DNA of 64,000 bases. It comes from Sphingomonadales bacterium Ga0077559 (lineage in GTDB: Bacteria; Pseudomonadota; Alphaproteobacteria; Sphingomonadales; Sphingomonadaceae). The translations under genes and the position numbers were made by a program. Where the stretch lies: NCBI GenBank assembly GCA_001464315.1, contig LNFK01000034.1, forward strand, positions 1 through 64,000, in the 5' to 3' direction. A model generated the notes under the pieces. It had not been told where the DNA came from. It worked only from the letters and a program-made list of their open reading frames with translations, and made no database searches. Below, one piece after another: positions 20,984 to 31,959 of this stretch. Within the stretch, counting starts at the first letter, position 1. Every line of letters starts with the position of its first letter.

Positions 20984-21694
20984 ATGACCCAGATGTTTGA
21001 AGGCAAAATTGCGCTGGTAACGGGCGCAAGTCGCGGGATCGGCGCGGCAACAGCTAAGGCTTTAGCTGCGCAGGGTGCGCATGTGATCATCACTGCACGC
21101 ACCGCCAAAGATCTGGAAGCCGTCGAGGACGCAATCTTCGATGCAGGCGGCAGCGCAACGATTGCCCCGCTCGACCTGACCGATGGCGAAAGCATCGCGC
21201 GGCTCGCGGCAGCGGTAACCGAGCGCTGGGGCAAGCTTGATTTTCTGGTGCTGAACGCCGCCATGTTGGGAACGCTCGCGCCGGTTCCCGCCATAGACGG
21301 AGCAGAATTTGCACGGCTTTTCACGCTGAATGTTACCGCGCAGCAGGTGTTGATTGCTTCGTTCGATGCGCTGCTCCGGAAGAGTGATGCTGGAAAGTTG
21401 ATTGCCCTAACCTCCTCGGTGGGCTCTTCCCCGCGTGCATTCTGGGGCGCTTATGGCGCATCGAAGGCCGCGCTAGAAACTTTGGTATCCAGCTACGGCG
21501 AAGAAGTCAAAAACCTCTCGCCCGTGCGCACCGCGATTGTCGACCCAGGCCGCACTCGAACCAAGATGCGCGCTTCGGCCTATCCAGGCGAAGACCCGGC
21601 TACGGTTAAAGAACCGTCGGTTGTGGCTGATGCGATTTGCATTTTGCTGTCCAATGAGTTTGAGACTGGCCACCGGCTGGCAATCGAGGGCTAA
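20984..21694 (+). CDS. Short-chain dehydrogenase/reductase
   Basis: Classical SDR of 236 aa with a Rossmann fold. The cofactor motif is TGASRGIG (13-20), the NAAM structural motif is at 91-94, and the catalytic residues are Ser144/145, Tyr157 and Lys161 in the YGASK motif. An Arg in the second strand (TARTAKDLE) suggests NADP preference. The substrate cannot be read from sequence. It follows purF by 3 bp and is probably cotranscribed with it. It ends in a shared CTAA with the convergent photolyase gene. Confidence 0.92.
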   Translation: MTQMFEGKIALVTGASRGIGAATAKALAAQGAHVIITARTAKDLEAVEDAIFDAGGSATIAPLDLTDGESIARLAAAVTERWGKLDFLVLNAAMLGTLAPVPAIDGAEFARLFTLNVTAQQVLIASFDALLRKSDAGKLIALTSSVGSSPRAFWGAYGASKAALETLVSSYGEEVKNLSPVRTAIVDPGRTRTKMRASAYPGEDPATVKEPSVVADAICILLSNEFETGHRLAIEG

Positions 21695-23088
21695 GCTTTC
21701 ACCGCCTCATGCGCTTTCAACGCGCGCTCCCGCGCTGCCTTGTGCCCAATAATCTTGCGTGGATAGTTTTTGGGCCGGACACCATGTTCTTCAGGATCAT
21801 GAATATACGGCTCCCGCAAATCGGCCAATTCCGGCACCCATTCGCGGATATAGCGAGCCGCATCGAATTTCTCCGACTGCGATAAAGGTGCCATGATTCG
21901 AACGAACATATTGCTGTCGACGCCTGTGCCAGCCGTCCACTGCCAATTGGTGCTGTTGCTGCCGTAATCGGCATCGACCAAAGTATCCCAAAACCACTGC
22001 TCGCCTTCGCGCCAGTCGATCAGCAGATGTTTGATAAGGAACGACGCTGCGATCATCCGCACACGGTTATGCATCCATCCCGTCGCCCACAACTGCCGCA
22101 TTCCGGCATCGACGATGGGATAGCCGGTCTGTCCCTTGGTCCACGCAACATAATCGGCCTTCACCTCCGGGTCGCAGATATCGCGCCACGGCAGTTTATC
22201 GAACGCCTCGCGCGCATTTTTGCCGCTATACTCGGGGAATTGGATAATCACATTCTGCGCGTAATCGCGCCAGACCAGCTCTTTCAAGAACACATCAACC
22301 GAGCCTCCGGCGTTCATCGTTGCATGCCAGCACGTCGCGGGCGATATTTCGCCAAAATGTAGATGGGGTGAAAGGAACGAGGAACCCGCGACGGACGGCA
22401 GATTGCGCTTTTCGTCGTAGAACTTTGCCTTGTCGGCAAATGCGTCAAGCCGCGCCTGAGCGCCTGCTTCGCCGGGCGACCACATGTCCGTCATACCGCC
22501 CGCCCAATCGGGTTTGGTCGGACGCAAGTTCCACTCGGATAGCTCATCACTATGCGGCCAGCTTTCCGGCGCGCCAATCTTGTCTGGCGCTGGCAACGGC
22601 ATGGGTGGTGGCATATGCTGCCATAGAGCGCGCATGAACGGGGTGTAGATTTTATACTGACCGCCGCTACCAGTGGTCACGCTGCCAGCAGGCAGCAGGT
22701 AATTGCCTTCGTGGCAGACAAGCTCGCAGCCTCCGGACAATCCCCTCGCCACCGCCTTCTCGGCATTTCGCCACCACGGTTCATAATGGCGGATACAATG
22801 GATGGCCGACGCGTAGGTTTCCCCGGCAAGCGCACACAATATTTCATCCGACTTGCCAGCCCGCAATATCAGCCTCGAACCAAGTGCGCGCAGATCGGCA
22901 TCGAGCGAAGCTAGGCTATGATGCAACCACCACCGCGAAGCCGCGCCCATCTTGCGATGCTTGGGCGTCTCGTCGTCGAGGATGAAAACCGGAATGACCG
23001 GTACGCCGCTGGTTACCGCCGCGGCCAAGGCAGGCTGATCGGCAAGGCGTAAATCGCGCCGTAACCAGACGATAACGGGCGCGGTCAT
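21691..23088 (-). CDS. phrB: Deoxyribodipyrimidine photolyase (cryptochrome/photolyase family)
   Basis: The 465-aa flavoprotein repairs UV cyclobutane pyrimidine dimers using light. The N-terminal antenna-binding Rossmann domain starts VIVWLRRDLRLADQPAL. The FAD domain has TGYPIVDAGMRQLWATGWMHNRVRM, then DWREGEQWFWDTLVDAD and NSTNWQW, the hallmarks of class I CPD photolyases. Its start overlaps the stop of the upstream YdjM-like gene by 4 bp. It converges on the SDR gene, sharing CTAA. Confidence 0.95.
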   Translation of the reverse strand: MTAPVIVWLRRDLRLADQPALAAAVTSGVPVIPVFILDDETPKHRKMGAASRWWLHHSLASLDADLRALGSRLILRAGKSDEILCALAGETYASAIHCIRHYEPWWRNAEKAVARGLSGGCELVCHEGNYLLPAGSVTTGSGGQYKIYTPFMRALWQHMPPPMPLPAPDKIGAPESWPHSDELSEWNLRPTKPDWAGGMTDMWSPGEAGAQARLDAFADKAKFYDEKRNLPSVAGSSFLSPHLHFGEISPATCWHATMNAGGSVDVFLKELVWRDYAQNVIIQFPEYSGKNAREAFDKLPWRDICDPEVKADYVAWTKGQTGYPIVDAGMRQLWATGWMHNRVRMIAASFLIKHLLIDWREGEQWFWDTLVDADYGSNSTNWQWTAGTGVDSNMFVRIMAPLSQSEKFDAARYIREWVPELADLREPYIHDPEEHGVRPKNYPRKIIGHKAARERALKAHEAVKA

Positions 23089-24035
23089 TCGCTTTTACTT
23101 TTGAGCAGGACAGACACTGTAAAACGGTCGCTGACCATGGGATTGCCAAAACGCTGATCGGATATATTCATTTTTTTGTCAGCAGTTTGGACGACAGGCA
23201 TCCGCGACCAAAAGAGAAATGCCGATCCATCCACGTCACCGTCCACCAAAGCCTTGGTTTGCGCCCCTTCCATCTGGTGCAGACCCATTTTTTCATCGAC
23301 AATCACATCGCTCGGCGCGGTATACGTCCCCTGCCCGTAGCGGGTCCCATCGCGCCACAGCATCTCGCGCTTCCAGAATTGCACGGGAACCGGATTGGCG
23401 ACGACGAGTGAGGGAACGATGTTATGCTTCTGCTCAACTGCATCCGCCATAAGTTGTTCGGCGCGTCCGGTTATCAGGCCGTTTGCGAATATATATGCAC
23501 AGATCGCCGCAAAACTGGAGAGTGCGGGGACACGCCAATTTGATTCGTTTCTGCGTTCGCGGCGGATTGAAATCCAGACGCCCGCAATTAATGCAATCCA
23601 GAGCCAGATATCGATAATGAAAATGGTATCGCCATGAAACCATTGGCTCGAAAATGGCTCTATTAGCCGTATCCCGTAACTATTGAACCAGTCGAAAAGC
23701 GGGTGGCTGAGGCAACCGATATAGGCCAGCGCCAGCAGCCAGCCTCGATGCACCGGCAACCGTTTCTCGGGCCGCTTGCCGCCCCGCGTTTGCCACGCAT
23801 CGAACCACAGCATTATACCCCATAGCAACAGTGGCAAAATCACCATCGCAATCGGCCCATGCGTAATTCCGCGCCGGATCGCCAGATGCTGGTGCCCGCC
23901 AAGCAACGTCGCCACGGCGTCGATATCTGGAATGTTCGCCGCGATGATTAGGGTCGGCATCGCGAGCCCAGTCTTGCGCTTCAGCCCCATCTGCCCGATG
24001 AGAGCGCCGACAAGGCTATGTGTCAAATTATCCAT
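23085..24035 (-). CDS. YdjM-like inner-membrane metal-dependent hydrolase (DUF457)
   Basis: The 316-aa protein begins MDNLTHSLVGALIGQMG and has conserved His/Asp clusters (NIPDIDAV, RGITHGP, CLSHPLFDW) plus several membrane helices, the pattern of the DUF457/YdjM family of putative membrane-bound metal hydrolases. The C-terminal third is soluble. In E. coli ydjM is SOS-induced. Here the gene is coupled by a 4-bp overlap to the photolyase gene, but I see no GTTC-N7-GTTC site upstream. It lies 58 bp after korB. Confidence 0.75.
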   Translation of the reverse strand: MDNLTHSLVGALIGQMGLKRKTGLAMPTLIIAANIPDIDAVATLLGGHQHLAIRRGITHGPIAMVILPLLLWGIMLWFDAWQTRGGKRPEKRLPVHRGWLLALAYIGCLSHPLFDWFNSYGIRLIEPFSSQWFHGDTIFIIDIWLWIALIAGVWISIRRERRNESNWRVPALSSFAAICAYIFANGLITGRAEQLMADAVEQKHNIVPSLVVANPVPVQFWKREMLWRDGTRYGQGTYTAPSDVIVDEKMGLHQMEGAQTKALVDGDVDGSAFLFWSRMPVVQTADKKMNISDQRFGNPMVSDRFTVSVLLKSKSE

Positions 24036-24093
24036 GCCGCTTTGCTGGCCGAGCGAACTCTGTTTTGCAATACGGCGTTATCGCTGGCCGTGA

Positions 24094-25098
24094 TTAAATC
24101 TCCGGATGGCCCTCAGCAACGGTCCATGTCTGTCCCTTCGAAAGCAGCTTGCCGAGATCAGCGGTCTTGCCTTCGCTCGCAGACTTATTCTGCGCGATAA
24201 CGGCATCGTTGAACGTCGGACGCGGGTCGTCGTAAAGCACGCCAAGCGCCATCGGGAATTCGCCAAACGGCATTTCAACGAGCATATGCGCAAGCGAGCG
24301 GTTGGTAACATCATGGACGATCACACCCGCCGCCTGCCAGTCGCCATCCGCCACATCGACGACCTTGAGCGTTAGCGCTTCAGCATTGAGCGCGATACCC
24401 TTTGTACCACCGGTCTTGTCGCTGCCGAACAGCATCGGCTCGCCATTGCGGAGCCACAGCTGGTGACCTTCAGCGCCCTTAGGCGTCGCAAATTCCTCGA
24501 ACACGTCTTTATTATAGACGATGCAGTTCTGGAATATCTCGATAAAGGCCGCGCCGCGGTGCGCGTGGGCCGCTTTCAATACCTCGTGCAGATTTTTCGA
24601 AACATCGAACCCGCGCGCCACAAACCTGGCACCCGAACCCAACGCAAACGCGCAAGGCGTCGCTGGCCGGTCAACCGAGCCATAAGGCGTCGACGGGCTG
24701 TTCGTGCCTATACGCGATGTCGGCGAATATTGGCCCTTGGTCAGGCCATAAATCTCGTTGTTGAACAGCATGATCTGGCAATCGAGATTGCGCCGAAGCA
24801 GGTGCATCGTGTGGTTGCCGCCAATCGACAGCGCGTCGCCGTCGCCGGTGGTCGCCACCGCCGGCGCGCGGCCGTGGATCGTATGGAACCCGTATGTCTC
24901 CATATAATATGGAAAGCGCGACGAGCAGCCAATGCCGCTGATGAACACCGTGTTCTCAGGCGTCCCACCTATTTCAGGCATCGTGCGCTGCACCGCCTTC
25001 AATATCGCATAGTCCCCGCAACCGGGGCACCAGCGGACCTCTTGGTCGGTTTCCCAATCCTTAGGCGTGGTCGCTTTGATGGGGGTCATGTCGTTCAT
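24094..25098 (-). CDS. korB: 2-oxoacid:ferredoxin oxidoreductase subunit beta (KorB-like)
   Basis: The beta subunit binds thiamine diphosphate and a [4Fe-4S] cluster and, with KorA, oxidatively decarboxylates 2-oxoglutarate or a related 2-oxoacid to the acyl-CoA with ferredoxin as acceptor. The 334-aa protein has RWCPGCGDY (Cys24, Cys27), SGIGCSSRFP, the ThDP motif GDGDALSIGGNH and a later Cys in NCIVYN. Its start overlaps korA by 4 bp. The preferred substrate (2-oxoglutarate versus pyruvate) is inferred from the two-subunit architecture. Confidence 0.93.
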   Translation of the reverse strand: MNDMTPIKATTPKDWETDQEVRWCPGCGDYAILKAVQRTMPEIGGTPENTVFISGIGCSSRFPYYMETYGFHTIHGRAPAVATTGDGDALSIGGNHTMHLLRRNLDCQIMLFNNEIYGLTKGQYSPTSRIGTNSPSTPYGSVDRPATPCAFALGSGARFVARGFDVSKNLHEVLKAAHAHRGAAFIEIFQNCIVYNKDVFEEFATPKGAEGHQLWLRNGEPMLFGSDKTGGTKGIALNAEALTLKVVDVADGDWQAAGVIVHDVTNRSLAHMLVEMPFGEFPMALGVLYDDPRPTFNDAVIAQNKSASEGKTADLGKLLSKGQTWTVAEGHPEI

Positions 25099-26966
25099 GA
25101 TACAGCACTCTCAATCGCGGCTTCGATTTCAGCAATGGTGAAGGGTTGGCCCGACACTTTGTTGATGGGCTTGGCATCGACCAAAAACTGGTCGCGCAAC
25201 AATGTCTTCAATTGGCCGGTGTTCATTTCGGGTACGATAATCTTGTCGAAGCTCTTAAGCAAATCGGCCATGTTCTTGGGCATAGGCCAGATATGGCGGA
25301 TATGGATATGCGCCACGTCAACGCCCTGCGCTCGCTGACGGCGGACGGCCTGCTTGATCGGACCATAAGTTGATCCCCAGCCGACAACAGCGAGCTTCGC
25401 GCCAGAACCGCCCTGCTCGACAACCTGATCGGGGATGCTGTCGGCAACGCCGTTCACTTTGGCCGAACGGATGTCAGTCATTGCCTGATGGTTTGCTGGG
25501 CTGTAATTGATGTGGCCGGTATCGACTTCCTTCTCGATCCCGCCGATGCGGTGGAGCAATCCGGGCGTTCCGGGCTTGACCCAAGGGCGTTTCAGCTTGT
25601 GGTCGCGCGAATAGGGTTTGAAGCCGTCTTCGGGCACGCTTTCCAGAAACTCGACCGGGAATGGCTTGTAGCTTTCCAGCTCGGGCACCATCCAAGGCTC
25701 GGCTGCATTCGCGATATAGCCATCGGTCAGCAGCATCACCGGCGTCATATATTCCACCGCAATCCGCACAGCTTCAATCGCGCAGTCGAAACAATCTACG
25801 GGTGAACGCGCCGCAATGACGGGCATGGGGGCGTCGCCATTTCGGCCATAGACTGCTTGATACAGATCGGACTGCTCAGTCTTGGTCGGCAGACCGGTTG
25901 AAGGTCCACCGCGCTGGCTGTTGACGATGACCAGCGGCAGCTCGGTCATGATCGCAAGGCCCATGGCCTCACCCTTCAGTGCGATTCCTGGGCCAGACGA
26001 GCTGGTGACCCCCAATTGTCCGGCATAGCTAGCGCCGATGGCCGAACAGATAGCCGCGATTTCATCTTCGGCCTGGAATGTGGTGATGCCATATTCCTTC
26101 AGGCGACTGAGATGATGCAAGATCGCCGACGCTGGCGTGATCGGATAGCCGCCAAAGAACATCTTCAGACCAGCCAATTGCGCGCCCGCGACCAGGCCGT
26201 AAGAGATCGACTCGGCACCAGTAACTGTCCGATACAACCCAGCAGGCGCTGGTGCCGCATCGACATGATATTGCTTCAAAGGTCCTGAAAGTTCCGCCGT
26301 CTCGCCATAAGCATGGCCAGCGTTCAACGCCGCGATATTGGCATCGGCCAAAACCTGGTTCTTGGCAAACTTTGCATTCAGCCAATCGATAATGGGCTGA
26401 CGGTCACGGTCGAACATCCACAAAGCAAGGCCAAGCGTCCACATATTCTTGCAACGCAGCGCATCCTTGTTGCCCATACCGAACGGCTTGACCGCCTCGA
26501 GCGTCAGCGCGCTGATGTCGAAGGCCAGCACCTGCCATTTGGCGAGACTGCCATCCTCGAACGGGTTGGCGGTGTACTTCGCTTTGTCCAGATTGCGCTG
26601 ATTGAACTCGCCGGTGTCGGCAATAATCAGCCCGCCCTCGCGCAAGCTGCCGACATTGGTCTTGAGCGCCGCCGGGTTCATCGCGATCAACACATCCGGC
26701 TGGTCGCCTGCGGTATCGATCGCCGAAGAGCCAAAATTGATCTGGAACGCCGAAACGCCAAATAGCGTGCCGATCGGCGCGCGTATTTCTGCCGGAAAAT
26801 CGGGAAATGTGGCAAAGTCGTTGCCTGCAAGTGCCGATGACAGCGTAAACTGCCCACCGGTCAGCTGCATGCCATCGCCGCTGTCGCCTGCAAAGCGGAC
26901 GACAACCGCTTCGCTGTGAACAGGCGTATGCGCGCCTGAATGCTCGTCCTTGAATGCCGTAGCCAT
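25095..26966 (-). CDS. korA: 2-oxoacid:ferredoxin oxidoreductase subunit alpha (KorA-like)
   Basis: The 623-aa protein fuses the gamma domain (VVVRFAGDSGDGMQLTGGQF at the N-terminus) to the alpha domain (ISYGLVAGAQLAGLKMFFGGYPITPAS from about residue 230, then SSGPGIALKGEAMG). This is the usual alpha-subunit form of KorAB. I start at the ATG at 26966, preceded by GGAACGA. The frame is open upstream to 27218, but that part has no homologous character and would overlap the divergent esterase gene. korB follows by ATGA overlap. No ferredoxin gene is adjacent. Confidence 0.93.
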   Translation of the reverse strand: MATAFKDEHSGAHTPVHSEAVVVRFAGDSGDGMQLTGGQFTLSSALAGNDFATFPDFPAEIRAPIGTLFGVSAFQINFGSSAIDTAGDQPDVLIAMNPAALKTNVGSLREGGLIIADTGEFNQRNLDKAKYTANPFEDGSLAKWQVLAFDISALTLEAVKPFGMGNKDALRCKNMWTLGLALWMFDRDRQPIIDWLNAKFAKNQVLADANIAALNAGHAYGETAELSGPLKQYHVDAAPAPAGLYRTVTGAESISYGLVAGAQLAGLKMFFGGYPITPASAILHHLSRLKEYGITTFQAEDEIAAICSAIGASYAGQLGVTSSSGPGIALKGEAMGLAIMTELPLVIVNSQRGGPSTGLPTKTEQSDLYQAVYGRNGDAPMPVIAARSPVDCFDCAIEAVRIAVEYMTPVMLLTDGYIANAAEPWMVPELESYKPFPVEFLESVPEDGFKPYSRDHKLKRPWVKPGTPGLLHRIGGIEKEVDTGHINYSPANHQAMTDIRSAKVNGVADSIPDQVVEQGGSGAKLAVVGWGSTYGPIKQAVRRQRAQGVDVAHIHIRHIWPMPKNMADLLKSFDKIIVPEMNTGQLKTLLRDQFLVDAKPINKVSGQPFTIAEIEAAIESAVS

Positions 26967-27112
26967 TCGTTCCAACCCGTCTTTAATTGCAACTTTATTG
27001 CGGTTGCGCCTAATCCCATTCGAAGCGCACTGCAACGTTAGAAAATCTATATGTGGATATGCTGGACGCATGGCCCAAGCCACCGTATCACGCGCCAGAG
27101 ATGGAGAATGAG

Positions 27113-28072
27113 ATGAACGACAACACCCCTTTTGTGCGTCCCGATGTGGCGATGTTTCTGCAATTTCTGAACGCCGTGCCCGGGCCCAAATTCTGGGAAG
27201 TCCCGGCGGCCGACGCACGCGCCATGACTGCGGCGATGCGCGATGTCGCGGATGCGCCGGTGGGCGAGCTAGCGGTTATCCGCGACATTGCCATCCCCGG
27301 CCCTGCTGGCACAATCAATGCACGAATTTACGACAAGCGCGAGAGCCGCGCTGCTGGGCCAGTGATGGTTTTTTACCATGGCGGCGGTTTCGTCATTGGC
27401 AGCCTCCACACCTACGAGCCCTACTGCGCCGAGGTGGCCCGTTTGCTCGACTTACCCGTCATTTCAATCGACTATCGCCTGTCGCCCGAATTTCCCTTCC
27501 CCGCGCCTGCCGAGGATTGCGAAGCCGCAACGCGCTGGATTGCGTCGAGCCCCGCCGAAATCGGACTGAAAGTCACCGGTCTAATTACATCAGGCGATAG
27601 CGCAGGCGGAAATCTCACGATCGTTACCACCATGGCATTGCGCGACAATCCCGCGGCCGTACCGGTGCTGGTGCAGCACCCGATTTATCCGGTGGTAACA
27701 CTCGACGCCGATTGGCCAAGCATGCGCGAATTTGCCACCGGCTATCTGCTGACCGATGAGGCTATCGCCTATTTTGGCGACGGCCATGCGGCGACCCCCG
27801 GCGACTACCGCGCCGAGCCGCTGAATTTCGACCAGACTGGCATGCCGCCGAGCCTTGTTACCACAGCCAGCCTCGATCCGCTCCGTGACCAGGGCATTGC
27901 TTATGTCGAAAAATTGAAGGAAGCTGGTGTTCGGGTCGAGCATATTAGCGCAGAAGGCAATATCCACGGCCATATCAATATCCGGCAGGGCATTCCGTCA
28001 ACACAGCAGGATATCGAGGGCTATGTCAATGGCTTGAAATCGATGCTGGCGGAAGTAATGGCCGAGGCATGA
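27113..28072 (+). CDS. Alpha/beta-hydrolase, hormone-sensitive-lipase family esterase
   Basis: The 319-aa protein has the HSL-family oxyanion motif HGGG (89-92) and the nucleophile elbow GDSAGG with Ser163. Asp in ASLDPLRDQ and His in IHGHI complete the triad. It is predicted to be cytoplasmic and to hydrolyse short acyl esters; the natural substrate is unknown. The ATG at 27113 has GGAG at 27103-27106. An earlier frame opening at 27053 has no such site. It is divergent from korA and overlaps rppH by 4 bp. Confidence 0.9.
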   Translation: MNDNTPFVRPDVAMFLQFLNAVPGPKFWEVPAADARAMTAAMRDVADAPVGELAVIRDIAIPGPAGTINARIYDKRESRAAGPVMVFYHGGGFVIGSLHTYEPYCAEVARLLDLPVISIDYRLSPEFPFPAPAEDCEAATRWIASSPAEIGLKVTGLITSGDSAGGNLTIVTTMALRDNPAAVPVLVQHPIYPVVTLDADWPSMREFATGYLLTDEAIAYFGDGHAATPGDYRAEPLNFDQTGMPPSLVTTASLDPLRDQGIAYVEKLKEAGVRVEHISAEGNIHGHINIRQGIPSTQQDIEGYVNGLKSMLAEVMAEA

Positions 28073-28554
28073 CCGATAATTTGGATGACCTGCCTTACCG
28101 CCCGTGCGCGGGGATTATGCTCGCAAATACCGAGGGCAAGGTCTTTGTTGGTCAACGCATCGACAAGGCTCCCGAAGGCGACGCATGGCAAATGCCGCAA
28201 GGCGGTATCGATGACGGTGAAGACGTCGAGCAGGCCGCGTTACGCGAACTCGGCGAGGAAACCGGCGTTGCCCCGCATCTGGTCGACATCATCGCGCGCA
28301 GCCGCGAAGAGCATTTCTACGACCTGCCCGACGACCTCCTCGGAAAAATCTGGAAAGGCAAATATCGCGGCCAGCGGCAATATTGGTTTTTGATGCGGTT
28401 TAAAGGCACCGACGCCGATATCAACATCGAGACCGAACACGCAGAATTTTCGCGCTGGCAATGGATAGCCCCGGACCGGCTTCCCCATTTGATCGTGCCT
28501 TTTAAAAAGCGATTATACGAGAATATCGTCGCGGAATTTGAAGCGTTGATTTGA
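28069..28554 (+). CDS. rppH: RNA pyrophosphohydrolase RppH (Nudix)
   Basis: RppH removes pyrophosphate from 5'-triphosphorylated mRNA and so triggers RNase E decay. The 161-aa protein has [11 protein letters not shown] at the N-terminus, a complete Nudix box at residues 45-67 (GGIDDGED...RELGEETGV), and the RppH-typical [13 protein letters not shown] and AEFSRWQW segments. It starts inside the esterase stop (ATGA). Short hairpin repeats follow it before the convergent TPR gene. Confidence 0.95.
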   Translation: MTDNLDDLPYRPCAGIMLANTEGKVFVGQRIDKAPEGDAWQMPQGGIDDGEDVEQAALRELGEETGVAPHLVDIIARSREEHFYDLPDDLLGKIWKGKYRGQRQYWFLMRFKGTDADINIETEHAEFSRWQWIAPDRLPHLIVPFKKRLYENIVAEFEALI

Positions 28555-28650
28555 GATAAATCGTCCCCGGCACGTCGAGGGGGCTATCCTCAGGATGGTG
28601 AAGGGTACCCGCAAAACAGCCTCGCGCTAGACGGCCAGCTTACCCTCCGT

Positions 28651-28687
28651 CAGCCGTGCGGGCTGCCACCTCCCCGATCCAGGGAGG
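28651..28687. repeat. Two small inverted repeats in the rppH/TPR convergent gap
   Basis: The 144-bp gap holds CAGCC (28651-28655) pairing with GGCTG (28661-28665), and CCTCCC (28669-28674) pairing with GGGAGG (28682-28687). A third, ATCCT/AGGAT, lies about 70 bp earlier. The context (CCCTCCGTCAGCC...GGCTGCCACCTCCC) looks like a dispersed intergenic repeat and may also act in termination. No gene is seen here. Confidence 0.4.
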
Positions 28688-28698
28688 AATAGATCGGC

Positions 28699-29226
28699 TC
28701 AATTCGGCTGGGCTTCCGGGGCCACACCCACCGTCGGCTTGATCTCGACCGCGCTTGCTTGCAACACAGGCTTCTCACTCGCCTTGGTCGCTGCCAGCGT
28801 TAAACGGTCAACCGCCACGCAATCGCTGCGGCATAGCATTTTCAGCCGAGCGATATTTTTGCGCGCAGGCTCAATCGCGCCTTTGGCGATCATTGCTTCG
28901 GCCTGCCCGACCAAGGCGATCTGGTCATTCGGCTCGATCTCGAGCGCCTCTTTATAGAACCGGATGGCCTTTCCATGCAGTCCCTGCGACTTCACCGCCC
29001 CTGCCATTGCAATATATGCGGCGCGATTGCGCGGGTCGACCGCCAAGGCGGTTTCGTACCAGCCAATGGCTGCTTCGGCGTTGCCAGCACGCATCGCTTC
29101 GTTTCCTGACTGCGTCAGCGCCACCGATTGCGCATCGATGTCGTCATCGGCGCGATTGCCGATACTCGCGCTCGAAATCATCGCTAAAGTCAGAGAAAGG
29201 GCAATGGCGGCTGGCGAAAAGCGCAT
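28699..29226 (-). CDS. Exported TPR-repeat protein
   Basis: The 175-aa protein from MRFSPAAIALSLTLAMISSAS has a signal peptide and two to three TPR units (GNEAMRAGNAEAAIGWYETAL, GLHGKAIRFYKEALEIEP and a degenerate third), ending in a Pro/Val-rich tail. It probably acts as a periplasmic scaffold; no enzyme motif is seen. A GTG at 29265 overlapping the upstream stop (GTGA) is an alternative start, but it would place 13 residues before the signal peptide. Last gene of the guaB-methyltransferase run. Confidence 0.75.
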   Translation of the reverse strand: MRFSPAAIALSLTLAMISSASIGNRADDDIDAQSVALTQSGNEAMRAGNAEAAIGWYETALAVDPRNRAAYIAMAGAVKSQGLHGKAIRFYKEALEIEPNDQIALVGQAEAMIAKGAIEPARKNIARLKMLCRSDCVAVDRLTLAATKASEKPVLQASAVEIKPTVGVAPEAQPN

Positions 29227-29261
29227 AATTAATTTTCCGATAGTTTGGAGTCGCGTGGCTA

Positions 29262-30443
29262 TCACAGCTTTTGCAGCCTTGCGAAGAAAAATCCGTCGGT
29301 GCCGTCGTGATGCGGCGTGAGTAACAGACCGTCGCCATGCCTTCGGCCAGCGGGCAGCGCAATCGCCTCAGCGCGCCATCCTTCATGTCGGTTCAAGAAA
29401 TCGGCCACTTGCCCCCTGCCCTCATCATCCAGCAACGAGCATACAGCATAGATCAAATGACCACTCGGCGCGACCATTTCTGAGCCGATGTCGAGCAAAT
29501 TGGCCTGCGCGGCGATGACCTGATCCAGCCGCGCCGGGTTGAGCCGCCAGCGGGTTTCAGGGTTACGCCGCCATGTCCCGCTGCCCGAGCAAGGCGCATC
29601 GATCAGCACAATATCGCATGCACCAGCGACGTCGCTCAGCATCGCGCGTTCCTTGTTCGGGTTCAGCAGCAATGTCTCGACTTCAAGCGCGCCCGCCCGG
29701 TTGGCGCGCGGCCGCAATTGGTCGAGCCGCGCGCGGTTGGTGTCGCTGGCGATCAGGCGGCCTTTGCCATCCATATAAGACGCCAGGCCTAGCGTTTTGC
29801 CCCCCGCCCCTGCACATAGATCGAGCACTGTCATGCCGGGCTTCGCGGCGCAGGCATCGACGATCAACTGGCTGCCGAGATCCTGGATTTCAGCACGGCC
29901 ATCGAGAATTGCGGCGTGGTTGTCGACCGCTTTCCCCGTGGGAAGACGCAGCGCGTAAGGAGATTGCGGCAATATTTCCGCCTCAGGAAATTCCGCTGCT
30001 ATGTCCTCCCGTGGATTTTTGAGCGCATTCACGCGTAAATCGAGCGGTGCCCGGTCGAGAAGCGCACGACGCTCGCTGTCGTCCACCAGTTCGGCAAAAT
30101 GCGGCAGTATCCATTGCGGCAGAAGGCCACCGCTGGCGCGGGGTTCCGAAGCGCCAATCGCTGACGGGCCATAATCACTGCCGTCAAACAAAGCGGCTAA
30201 ATCCGCGTCATCAGCCGCAATCGCGAGAAACGCCGAGCGGGCATTATCGGGCCGTTCACCAAAGCGGCGGATCGCACTCCACGCCAAATCGCGCACTGCA
30301 CGCCGATCTTTCGATCCGGCATAACGCCGCTCGGCAAAGAAGCGCTTCGCCAATTGGTCAGCCGAAGCCCCGCCATCACGCGCGGCAATGATGATCGCAT
30401 CGAGCAGTTCGATTGCCGATTGCAAACGGGCCGCTGGCCTCAT
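29262..30443 (-). CDS. RsmB/NOP2-family rRNA (cytosine-C5) methyltransferase
   Basis: The 393-aa protein has an N-terminal NusB-like helical region, then a SAM-dependent methyltransferase domain with DLCAGAGGKT (SAM binding), the motif IV catalytic DAPCSGSGTWRRNPE and the motif VI cysteine in YAVCSLLDDEG. This double-Cys arrangement is diagnostic of RNA m5C methyltransferases. Which rRNA position it modifies (as RsmB at C967 or another) cannot be told. It starts 3 bp after the guaB stop. Confidence 0.9.
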   Translation of the reverse strand: MRPAARLQSAIELLDAIIIAARDGGASADQLAKRFFAERRYAGSKDRRAVRDLAWSAIRRFGERPDNARSAFLAIAADDADLAALFDGSDYGPSAIGASEPRASGGLLPQWILPHFAELVDDSERRALLDRAPLDLRVNALKNPREDIAAEFPEAEILPQSPYALRLPTGKAVDNHAAILDGRAEIQDLGSQLIVDACAAKPGMTVLDLCAGAGGKTLGLASYMDGKGRLIASDTNRARLDQLRPRANRAGALEVETLLLNPNKERAMLSDVAGACDIVLIDAPCSGSGTWRRNPETRWRLNPARLDQVIAAQANLLDIGSEMVAPSGHLIYAVCSLLDDEGRGQVADFLNRHEGWRAEAIALPAGRRHGDGLLLTPHHDGTDGFFFARLQKL

Positions 30444-30446
30444 GGC

Positions 30447-31916
<1,470 letters not shown>

Positions 31917-31959
31917 CTAATCACACGATTCGTGGCGGCCCATGTAAACAGTAGCGCCC

